Source: Atrichornis clamosus (Eukaryota; Chordata; Aves; Passeriformes; Menuridae). Taken from it: 64,000 bases of DNA. The stretch is taken from assembly GCA_013400975.1 (NCBI GenBank), contig WBMZ01009448.1, positions 1 to 64,000 on the forward strand, given 5' to 3'. Below, in pieces: positions 40,601 to 52,600 of this stretch (its first letter is position 1; each line of letters starts with the position of its first letter). The notes beneath the pieces were generated by a model. It saw nothing but the letters and a program-made list of their open reading frames with translations. It did not search any database and was not told the origin of the DNA. The translations under genes and the position numbers were made by a program.

Positions 40601-43600
40601 TGAGAGAGAGGAAAAAGGCTTGTGTGTATCTGGTATATGAATGAAAGTATCAATTAGATGGAAAGGAGAAAGCAACTCTAGTGAAGTTTAGCTAAGGTCT
40701 TCTAGGACTTGGCACTGCCAGTTTAAGGGCTGCTTGGTAGATTTCAGTTGATGTAAAGAGGGTGATTTAATCCCTTCTCATGAATGATGGGTTTGAACTG
40801 GAACAGGAGCAGTGAGGAAATGTAGAAGGATGTATTTTGGGACTTCTTGGAGGAGTCCTGGAAATGAGAGAGTATGTTCATTTAATGTAAGTGAGTAAAA
40901 TGCATGGATAAAGGAAAAACTGTCATCTTATTTAACAAACATTGTCAAAAAGCTGCCACAATTTACCTGGAGAGGCTAAATAATCTTGAAGTTGAAGGGC
41001 ATCCAATAGAACAGTCAGGTTTCAGAGCTGTAGAAAGTAACTTGAGTCAGGAGCCAAAGTTTGTAATGAGGTAGAAGTAATTGCCTGTAGTAGTGTAGGG
41101 TTTGTCTGTGGTTGTTAATAAGATCTTTTGAGATTTCTGCTTAGTGTAAGAAATCAACACTGTTGCAGTTTCACCCCTGAGATGAAGGGATGAAAGGTAA
41201 TGAATGAGGTGGTAAGAGAAAGCAAGGTGCGTATAGTACCCATCTTATTGTAACCTGTAATATGTTTGAACCGCTGTTGTTAAAATCTATCTTGCCCTTT
41301 CTGTGTAACTATGATAGGGAAATTAAAGTATCTGCTAAAAAAGTGAACAAAAGCTTTAGCTGTATGTTGTCAAGATTATTACATTTTTATATATTAACAT
41401 TTTCTGTTATGTAAAATACCCAAAGCCCAGAATCCTCAACTTCAGTGGTTATGTAATTTTTCCCTTCCTTTCTCCCTTCTTTCCTTCCTTCCTCTAGATA
41501 ACAGTGATCTGATTGCTTGTACAGTCATAACAAAGGATGGGGGTCAAGTTCAAAGATTCCTGGCTGTGGATATTTACCAGATGAGTTTGGTTGAACCAGA
41601 TATTGCCAGACTTGGATGGGGAGTAGTTAAGTTTGCAGGTCTTTTGCAGGTAAGAGAAGTTGTAGTCTAGGTGGCTGTGTTTTCTACATTTTATGTTGGT
41701 TAAATACTAATACCAATATTAACATATATATTTAAGCTCTGTACCATGCTGACTTGTTTCATTTCTGATTTTCTGAAGTTTACATAACTAGAGACACCAT
41801 TGCAGATGAGGTGGCTTCCCTGATACACATGGGCTGTGTTCACTTGAACACTGAAGTTATATCCAGTTAGGACTGAGTTCCAAGCACTTTGCTCAAGTAG
41901 CACAGTAATGAATTCTCCTAGAGTTTGGATCTTCCTACACAAGTAGGGAAGGTGACAGGTTGTAACTCCAAAATGATCTGTGCCTATCTAATTGATTTCA
42001 AAAGTTTTAGGCAGTTTCTCTCATTTGTGTCTCTTTATTGCCTTAACCATAACTGTTTGTAATTCCTGAAAATGTGCTCTGCTCAAATAATTTAATTGAA
42101 TTTTAAACTGACTCAATCTCTATGAATATCAATTCCTGAAGAAGTAAATCCAAGTTGTGCAACTTGCAGAGTCTGTTTTGGTTTTATTTTCTTGAGCTTT
42201 TAACATGGTAACAGCCTTTGTAAGCGCTCTAAGGGAACATCCATAGGATTTTCTTTTAATGTTGATGTTTAATCTGTAGTTTAAAAAAGTTTTCTTTAGC
42301 TACTTGCCTTCTGTTTCTCTCTAGGATATGCAGGTGACAGGAGTAGAGGATGACAGTAGAGCTCTGAACATCATCATTCACAAGCCTGCCTCAAGCCCTC
42401 ATTCTAAGCCCTTCCCTATCCTGCAAGCTACATTTATTTTTTCGGATCACATTCGCTGCATTATTGCCAAACAACGTCTTGCCAAAGGCCGTATCCAGGC
42501 TCGGCGTATGAAAATGCAGAGAATAGCAGGTGAATGGTTGGTCTGAAATGATTCTGGGAAACAAGACTTGTATGTCATTGCAAGTCACTCTGGAGTGTAA
42601 GGGTGAGGTACGGTAAGAAGTGGTAGGCCGCAAAAAGCTGGGATGAGTTTCCAAGGAATAGATTTGGTTTCATATGTAATGATAGACACTTCAAGGAAAG
42701 GATAAAAAAGAAGGAATACTGTCCTGTTACTACTTTCTGCCAACTATTGCACAGAACTCAGAGTTTCTCTTCAAATGTGGTTCAGTGATTCAGAATTCCA
42801 AATAGAAAGCAGATGTTCTGCTGCCCTAGGACTGGATTTGGAGCCCAGTGTGCCTGAGTCCTGAGTCCCAGTGTCCTGAGGGTCTTCATGCTAATGTTTA
42901 ATGCTTGGGTGGTGAGCAATACAAGATGTTTGCTCCAGTCAGCAGCTGGATTTCTGTGTTGGGAGGAAATGCATGTGAAGAGAAGAAGGAAAGAGTTAAT
43001 TTGAGGTAATAGCAAATAATGATTCAAATATTACTTGAATATTAAGTGAGTGAAGAATAATTTGATGCTTACCAGTAAACTGAGTGAACTGGTGAGTATA
43101 GAAAAGGGAAGTGAAGTATAGGTAGGAAAATACGTGTGCAAATCAAAAGGACACCAGTCATTTAGGTTGCTTGGATTGGCCAAGAGCAATAACGAATTAA
43201 TCAGAGCTGTAAAAAACAAAGTCATAGCTGGTATTGAAATTACTGAGTTGGCCAAAGAATTCTGATTATAGATGGTTTAAGATTATTTAAGTATGGATCT
43301 GTAGGAAGCCAATAAAGAGTTTTAACTTTGAGTTTACAAAGTGGATATGTCATACTTTTGTGGCTTGCTTCATATAAAAACAATTAAAGCAAGTTTGAGG
43401 GTAATACAGATCTACTTGATATTAAAAATCTTAGGTTGAGTGGTAACGCAAAGGCACTTTCCAGTGTAAAGCAGATTGTCTCTTTAAATGGCTTTCTGCA
43501 GTGTTCAGTTGTAACTAATGAATTAAGTTATCTGTACAGGGAAAAACAAAGGGTTTCTTTATTTTTAATAACTCCTTTGGTTTGCTTAGTGCAAGGAGCT

Positions 43601-46600
43601 TCCGGTAATAGTATTTTTTTAATCCTCCACTGTATACTGAGGTTTCCTTAGTGTGATTGTGGTGTGGACAGCAGTGGTAGAAAAGGTTGCCAGAGGTGTT
43701 GTCTTTTGTTTTCCAATGCAGTTGTAACCATAATTAAGAAGCAAATGTAGGCAAATTATGTTAAAAATCTGCTTTAGTCTTAAGATCCTGAGCAAACTAT
43801 CAATTCTATTGTCACCTCCTCTTCCTTTTATGTATTTGAGTAACAAAGCTTATCAATTGTGATTAAACGTAGCTCTCCTGGATATTCCTGTTCAGCCTTC
43901 AACTGAAGTTATGGGTTTTGGACACAGCTCTGCAGCTACAGCCCAACACCTCCCCTTTAGATTTTATGACCAGTCTCGGCGTGGGAGCAGTGACCCCACA
44001 GTGCAGCGCTCTGTCTTTGCATCCGTTGACAAAGTCCCAGGTAAGATCAGCAGTCGTTAACGAGCAATTTTTGCTTTGTGATTTCTATCTGCAAAAACTA
44101 CTGTAACTTGTATAAGCAATGAAAAGCTTATTGTGATAGGTTCCTGAACATGCAACTCCAGGATGAGGCTTCTGGAAAAATTTACTCCAAGAGAAACAAG
44201 TAATACCTTAGATGTGTATTCTGGGTACGTTGTAAGCAAGATTTCCATGGCAGTTTCTGCAAGTACACTGGGAATGTGTTAATACTTTGCCTTCCTTTAC
44301 AAATCAAGTTAGTTTAAATCATGTTTTGCATACTCGGTATTTATGCAACTCATCTGTCAGTCGTGCATGTTTCCTCCCTTAATTTGGTTATGATTGTTTT
44401 CATGCTGGATTGTGAAAATGGCCGAGGTGTTGTGCACCGCCTCATTTCCCTCAGAGTGAGCAAGACAGAAAAGGGCCACAGCTACTCCTGAAACATTAGT
44501 TTGGAATTGGGATTAAAGGAACAATTCTAAATCAATGACCTCTTTGCTTTTTTGTCTCCTTATTGTCTGTTTCACGAATTGACTTCTCTGCAGAAATTCT
44601 TTTCCAGATGGTGAAATTTTCTCCTTTTGGGTTGAGTCACTTCAAAGTTGAATCTCATGCTGCTTGAAAGCACTTAATTGTGCTGTATTATACAAAAAGA
44701 TCTCATTACCACTTGCGGCCAATCATTTCACAGAACTCGACATTCTTCTTAAAATGTGATTCAGTGGTTCAGAATTCAAATGCCCTACTTAGAACATAGG
44801 TGTTTTACTGCTTTAAGACTAAATTGGAGCTCAGTTTGCCTGAGTCCTGACTGGGGAACAGAAATTATAAAGCCACATATATTGCCTGTCACGTTTTTCA
44901 AAGTGTGTGTTGTGTGATGGGAGTGTATTTCCTTATTTGACATGACTTCCATGGAAGAGGTGTGGTTGGAAAGATGCCAGTGTTGCTGTTCCAGCTTTCT
45001 ATAAGAAGAGTACACTTGCGTTCCTAATAAATGACTTCATCTCCTAATTTGGAGGGGGGAAGTATAATTTGTTCAAACCACCACATGCTTCCTTTGAATT
45101 CCAGGCAATGTATACTTCCAGTTGGAAATCCAGAGGAAAAAGTATTTTGAAGTTTTTTATTTCATACAAAGTATGAGAAATGAGGCACAGAACATGAAGT
45201 ATTTCAAGTGCAGCATCTCTGAAATGCATTTTACAACAGCTAGTAATGTAATAAAAATGGATTAATATCCTGTTGTACATCTGATTACAAAACAAGTATC
45301 AAATGTCTTTGTTCTCCACTTATCTTTGCTAATGAATGAATGAGGTTTCCTAGTTCCAAGTGATTTTCATAGAAAAATTGTTTGTGCTTATCCCTTAATC
45401 AGGCTTGCAGTGATTTTTAGTTCAAGAGAAAGATCTTGTGGCTTTAAAAAAATGATTGAACAAGTTAAATTACTGGCTTCGTGTGTTCATTTCTCACTGC
45501 TGCAACTTCGGTTGGTGTTTGAGTTCTGCAAAGCTCACACAGTCAGTTAACTTGATTGTACTTTTAAGAAACAAATTATGCTTTCCCCTGGCAATGATGT
45601 CCTTTGTAGATTTAAAGGAGAGCTATGTTTTTGGCAATATTTCTGGAAGACTGATTACTGATTTTAGTAGGACCACGTCAGTGCTGATACATCTGGTGTA
45701 GTTTTTAACAAATTAACAGTAATATGTTTTCAGCCATCCTGCAAATTTCAGTCCATGAAGAATTTTAATACAGCTATTGAATCAGCTCTCTAATCCCTCT
45801 TGTCAATGAATTTGGAATTTTCAAGAACACTAATTGCAGTTGTGTGTGGCTCAGTTTCTCATAATGCCTACATTACACTCTCCATGTTTCACTAGAGAGC
45901 CCGCAGTTACCGTATGCGTTCCCTTATTGTAGTCAAACTGGGCTTCATTTTTCTTTATTGTTTCACAGTCCAAAGTTAAAGTCTGTTCTGAAAGCACTTC
46001 TTGGTATCTGTGAGGAAGAGGGTGAGGATTGTTGCAGCTTAATACTGAATTTTGTGCAAGACGTGGAAGGTGATGAGAATGTAACAGACGATGCTTCAGA
46101 ACATCCCTGTTAACATTGTGACAAGTCCAGGTCATCCAAGTGCAGTGAGATGCTGTAATCATCTCCTGCTAGACTGGACAGTTCTTACCAGAACAACATA
46201 AGCAAAATCCTTCACTTGATAATTTTATCATCATGAAGTCATGACTATGAATATACTTCAAGGTCTATTTTAAGTTACTGGCCTTTAGAATGTTAGAGCA
46301 TTCTAGGGATAATGTAGCTGGCTGGACTGTTCACCATCTCATGTATTAGCTATGTATGAATATAAGATCCTTTTGAAGCACTTTTTAGGTAAATAAAGAA
46401 TTATACTGTTTTTAAAGAAACCAGCACATTTGGTAGGGACCAAACATAGGATGGTGCTAGGGTGAACATAGGTCTTCTATTGAAAGTAAATAAATAATTA
46501 CTTCCTCTTCAAGCGAACTCAAGTATTAGTTTCAAGTATCAGCTCTATTCTGAGATTTATGTGTTCTGTGTGTCTTAAGGGAAATCTTAACGATTTCCAG

Positions 46601-49600
46601 CAAAAGGTACATCTAAATATTTTAACAAGTGTGGTTACTTACCTACTGAGTAAATTTATTTTGAAAAGCAAAAGGAATCAATAGATTTCTCTTACTATTT
46701 TGTCCACTGTCAATATCTTAGTAGATGATGATAAGATTTTGAGGGAAAAAGTAGGAAAAAAACTTCTTGACATTAGCCATGGCAAGCAAACTATAACCAT
46801 CTTCATTTTAAAGTCTGAAGGAAAAAAATAATTTTTTATAGCTTTGGAACCCTTTAAATGAAAAAGAAAATACAGGTGAGAATTCCACATAAAGTTTGGA
46901 TTACTTCTTGGGAATAAGAAAAGTATTATTCACTCTAAAAGCATATTATATACTATGAAAAATTGTGTCCTTTAGCAGGTGACCACAGGTGGGCATAAAA
47001 TCAGATTTTTTGTTTAATGAATAATACGAATGTATTCTTGAAATGTGTATAACCTTTAATTATCTTCTCTATCCATGGTAAGAAAAAGATCATTTTGATC
47101 AAAATAGTAATGGGGGGCTTGACATTTGCAGCTGATGAGCATTTGCACCTGTTCCTGATTTTGTGAGGTCAGACTGCTCAGCACATGGGAACATCATACA
47201 CAAGTTATTTTGGAACTGTGCTGTGGGACTCTGATCGACTCTTTCTCGTCCATCATCAACCCCAGCTACTGTAGAAACATCGGGTTGGGACAGTTTATTT
47301 AAGCAGTGCTAAGTTAGTGTGAGATAGTTGAAATGTCCCATTCTCCATAATTCTCAAAGTTGCTTTTATAGCTGATAAGTACATTTTAAATAATTTTTGT
47401 CTCCTTTGTTCTAGGCAACAATAATGGAGGACAACTGCTGACTCAGTGTGTCACCTCAGCTTGTTTTTTCTCATTAATATTCTTTAAACCATTCTAAGGT
47501 TGATACTTAGTTATGGCTGCTGCTTTAAAAGACTCAAGTCTGCCTTTTCTGTAAGAATTTGTATTGCTTGGTCATCAGATTTGTGTAGTATGAACTAATC
47601 TTCCTGTCATCATCAGATGAACCTTCTAAGGGTTATTTTACTTCCCATAGCTATGATTAATTCTGCTCACCTTTGCTTTGCAAGTATTTCCTGAAGGAGT
47701 TTCCTGATTAGAATATTTGTTCTTGGTCAGGAGTTTCCCAGTGACAGTATTTTGAATGATTGAGGCTTACCTTTCCCTCCTATCTAAATTAACTTCCTGT
47801 AGCACACTGAAAATCCTTCCTTTGCAGTTGCATTGGGAGAGAAAATATGTTAAGGTCATTTTGAAGCAAATGCTCCCATGTAAGGACATGAATCCATGGA
47901 GGCTGTTCTACAGAAGCTTTGGGCTGGTAATCCTGCTAAATCATGCCAGCTTTCCCTAGGATAGTTATGGGAGACCTTGTTTTGTGTCTTGTACTATTTT
48001 GGTGAGGATGAAAGATCTCCCTCAAAGTGCAAATCTTTTGTGGATAACAGATTGCTTTGGATGGGTACAGCTTTTTCCAGCATTGTAAGGGAAGCTAAAT
48101 ATCTTGATATAAGCACTTCTATACCAGTGGCTTTAGTAAGTGTTCTTAAAACAAATTTCATTCACTTTAACAGCTGGCTTTGCCTCACTTCTGTGATCGT
48201 AAGCCCACTGGTTATTCCTTGTCTCCCCATCCTAACTGGTATTTCAAAATATGAAGTCTGTATGAAAAACCTAATGTACATTTTCTGTGATTAAAAACTG
48301 TAGCACTCAGGGCCAGTGATACATATAGAAGTTTTTCACATTTGAGGTAGTTCAGTTTGTGGTTAACTTTTTGCAGACTGTCAGGCATCACTGTGTGTAA
48401 CCTCAGTTTAACTTAGGTAAGTGATTGTAGAGGATCAGTCACTTTGGTTTCTGAAACAAAATACATGGATTTATTTACATTTATGGGCTAATTAGCTTCT
48501 CACCAGATTATCTTGTTTTTAACTAAAATAGATGTCTCCTGTGGTTGTGGTTATTTCAAATTGTAACTATTTCAAATGCTGTTCATCTTGAGCATAATAA
48601 ATTGTAACTTACAACTTGGTAAAAGTGACATTTAGATACCTATCTAAAAGTAAAACTACAGAAACTCAGATAGCATTGTGTTCTGCAAGTGGTTTTGAGT
48701 CTAGTTCTTGAGTGTAAGCATGAGAGGTAGAAGGTGGGAGGTGGGACTACAGATGAAGTCAAATTTTTAACAGGACTGCTGTTTGTTGGCTGTTTTCTGT
48801 GCTTTCTTCATTGTGGTTTTTTTTCACTTGTAGCACAACATGTCTGTGTTGCTGCTAACAGCATTTGCCTGACTTGTATCTATGTTTTAAAGCTTTCAGA
48901 GGCTTCTTGTAACATGTCCATTTAAACTGAGTTTTGACTGGCTGCGTGCCATATGGCACCAGCACGTTCCCTGTACAGGAGATTCTCTATGAGTGAATCA
49001 TCCATCCAGTGCCATGGGAGATTCCCCATAAAGAAGGTTAAAGAATTGTGTGGTGCATTTGCAATCTTGTCAGATACCTTCCTTTTCAGTGTTCACTGTG
49101 CAGTGAAGGCAGCAAGTAGTATATTGTTAGGTGCTTTATAGTGCAGGTTGTGGCTATTTTCAGTAATTCACAGGACTGCCAAAAAAACTTTTTCATTACT
49201 ACTTTGCCATGGGAGAGTGAGGAGGGCTGCAGGAGCAGCAGTGTTGTGTACATCACCCGTACAGCCCATGGTGAAGACACTTCTTTTGCTGTAAGAAGTG
49301 CATCGGCTTCTGAAAAGCTGCTTGCTATCAAAACCTGGAGAGATGACCAGAGGTGTGTAGCTGTGAAGGAGGAAGGAATGAATGCAAGATTGTTAGGAAA
49401 GAAAGGAATGCTACACTGCAAAGAATTTGAGGAAATATTAGATTAAAAGCCAAAAGATGACTCATTTAAGAAGTGCTATCAGACACTGTATAGGCCTTTC
49501 CAGTCTTTAGACTGGAAAAAGTTTAACTTGGGAGAAGGCAGATGAAATTCAATGCCAGCATTAAATGTGATTTCCAAAGTTACCTCTAATAAAAACTGTA

Positions 49601-52600
49601 GGCCTTTTATCCAAGAGGGTTTTTTGTTCACTTTTGACTTAACCATTTTCCTTATGATGTTAAGGTCTGTGATCCATGAATATACTGAATAGATAAAAAA
49701 ATTGAAGAGTTTTGATATGTTTTGATGTTTGTGCAAGCTCTAAGCTTTAAATGTTTTTAATCCCTCAAACTCTATTTCCTTGTTCATTGATGAGCATTTG
49801 TAGCATGTTTTCAGTAAGACACATTCAGATCTGGTTTCTGAGATGAAGGTGGGAGAGGGAGCATCCTCTGGGTCACTACATGAAGTTGGCACCACTTTGA
49901 TACAGTACTTGCTCTTACCTTTTCCCAAATTGTTCAGTAGATTAACTCTTTCAAGATAATCATTAACTTGTAAACTTCACTGCCCTGTTTTGCAGGCTTT
50001 GCTGTAGCCCAGTGCATAAATCAGCACAATCCATCCCCGCTCTCGTCACCATCCCCTTCCAGCGGCAGTGGGAGTACAGGGCGCTGTGATTCAGTGACTG
50101 CAAGCTCCACATCCACTCCTTCTGCTGCACAGAGCCCAGCAGGTACTCAATCACCATCTTCAGCCTAGGCACTAAGGGATATAGAGTCGTTTATGGTAAA
50201 ATTCAGTTGCTATGTTATTGGATTAAAATCAGTAAGACTTCATGATTTTAGAACACTTAATCAACTAAGCCAATTAGAAGTAAATTGTGATGCAACTTTC
50301 AGTGATCTCTTCAGCTTTCTAGAACTCTAAACACTTGGCATCTTTCAGTAGAGATTTTAAGTACTGGTGAAATAATGTCCTGCTCTCTTCTACCACATAG
50401 AGTTTAGAACGTTGTAGGGGGGGTTTTGTTCATGGTTTGTTTTGTTTGTTTTAACTGAAGTATTGCTTTGCATAAATTTGTAATGTAAACTGTTAGCTCT
50501 TCACCATAGTGGATAAGTTGATCTCCACAGGAAGCATCTTCTTTGAACTGGGGGACATTCGCTTTTGTGTATTTATCTCATGTTCATTTGTAACAATGGG
50601 CCAAATATGAAATACTTGAAAATATTTCTTTAGGATGTTAATATTCTAAAGCTTTTGCAATAACACTCTTGTGGCTGAACACCTCCATGTTCAGGAGGCT
50701 GTTTCATTGATGCAGAAGAGGCTGCAGTATAGACTGACAGTGTAACTTTCACAAATGTAGGTTCCATGTGTTTGCATTGGCCAGTATATTTAATAGGTAT
50801 GCTTAAACTGGAACTTCTTGTTGCATTATTCCTCCTTTTTATGTAGTAATTGTAGTAACTGCTGGAAATGATAACACTCCAAGAAAACATTTGTTTGACA
50901 TGTTTTCCCTCAGCAGTGTAAAAAGGCTCAGGTACAGTGTCCTTTGCTATATTTGAGTCCTCTGTGATCAGGAAGAGAAATGCAACTACAGGTTCTTGCT
51001 AATAGTGTCTAAGAGAAAACTGTGGTAAAGGAAATGAAAATAAAGAATCTATATTATTTTTGTTGGTGTAAGCAACACACTAGTTCACAGAAATATCAAG
51101 ACTACACTACTTTTCAAACTGAAGTCTTTCAAGTGCACATAATCTGGCTTCTATGAAAAAATGCATACATCCAGAACACATAATTACTCATCAAGCATAA
51201 AAAGATAGTGACTTACTGAACAATAACCATAGACTGTAGTTAACAAAATTACAGTCTACTTACACAGTATGTTGGCATTTGTATAACATAAAATTCCGTT
51301 TGTTTTTCCTGCAATTTAAAAAGCCTGATAACAGGAGGCTGCTCATTGGTTTCCAAAAAAAAGGAGAAGAAAAAGGAAAAACAACAACAAAAAACCCTAG
51401 CCTGCTCACCCCCAAAAATCAAAGTATTAAAAATCCCCAAAGCCAAACCAGAGGAAAAGTATTTTGAAATGCCTGGTTTGAATATGCATTTTACCAGTTA
51501 GGTTACATGAACTCCTCACCTTGACATTCATTGTGACTTAATCATAAAGTATGTGCAAAATGCCACATGTCATGCAGGACGACGGTCTTTGGGTGGGGTT
51601 TGGTTTGTTTGTCCTGGATCTAGGCACACTGATGTGATGCTTTAGCAAATGTAGCCATGAGGATCCACTTCTGTGCCCCAGCACTGAGCACAGTCACCTT
51701 CAGCAGTGTCAGAGGAGATGAGCAAAACAATATGTGTCAGCTTCTTCAATCCCAGATCAGCAGCTTGCACTAACCTGCTGTAGGGGATGACTTTCGAGCT
51801 CAACTTCTGGATTTTGCTCTGTTCAGAGAGCAGTAACAAAGAGGAAGACAGTGACTGTAGGTGCCTGAGCAGGTGCTTTGTTGCAATAGGGTAATGCACA
51901 GTTGGTACTGAGGTGCATGCATGTGGCTTAGGGATTTAGCTGTGGACCATGTTTGCTCTGACCTTAAGGACCAGGAATCCCTGCCATGTATGTGGTTGTT
52001 CGAAGGACCAGGGATTCGTTCAGACTGATGCGCTGCTGTTAGTGTTTGAAGTGTATTTGGTGCATACATCTCTTATAGCTTGGTTTCTTTGTCAAAGAAT
52101 CTCATGAATGCACAGAAACTATTCCTGAAGTCAGACTAAAGAAGTGTGCATAATTCTTTAAAGCTGCTGCCCTGGTCTGTACCAAACTGCTTAGTGTAGT
52201 TGCAGGCAATAATGAACAAGTAGTGGTTTAAAAGCTGTAGCTGAGTGGCTGGTTGTGTCTCATGGTCCTTACTCTAGACTAATGAGAATTCTGAGATCCC
52301 TGGAGCTAGGTCTTTTGGAGGGTGGGAATGTAGAAAGGTTTTCCCAACCCTGGGAGCTCTGTTGACACTTTCTGCTAATCTTCAGTGTCAGGTCAATACT
52401 GTTGTTTATTCTTGGGAACAACGTTTCTGCATTAACTGACTGACCAGTTTACTGCAGGTTTGTAATGAATGTTCTCCCTTGTACAGTACTTCTATGTAAT
52501 TGTGATCTGTACTGGAAATTTGCCAGGATTGTGGTCATGGAAGCCATGATCTGTTCAGCATGGCCTGACAGCTGCTCTGTGGCTTCTGTGTGAACAGAAC

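Larger units (their letters stand above)
37194..41497 (+). other. Intron 19, with a CR1 remnant and a pyrimidine-tract acceptor
   Basis: About 4.3 kb. Holds a CR1 piece (38290-38405). In human, intron 19 of CLEC16A is reported to contact the DEXI promoter; whether this avian intron is the exact counterpart and keeps that role is not visible here. The end is a (TTCC)-like tract feeding exon 20. Confidence 0.75.

Noticed and set aside
49141..49446. 101-codon open frame in intron 22
   Set aside because: Its middle looks somewhat protein-like, but a 111-codon minus-strand frame overlaps it and no family, homologue or exon signal is visible.
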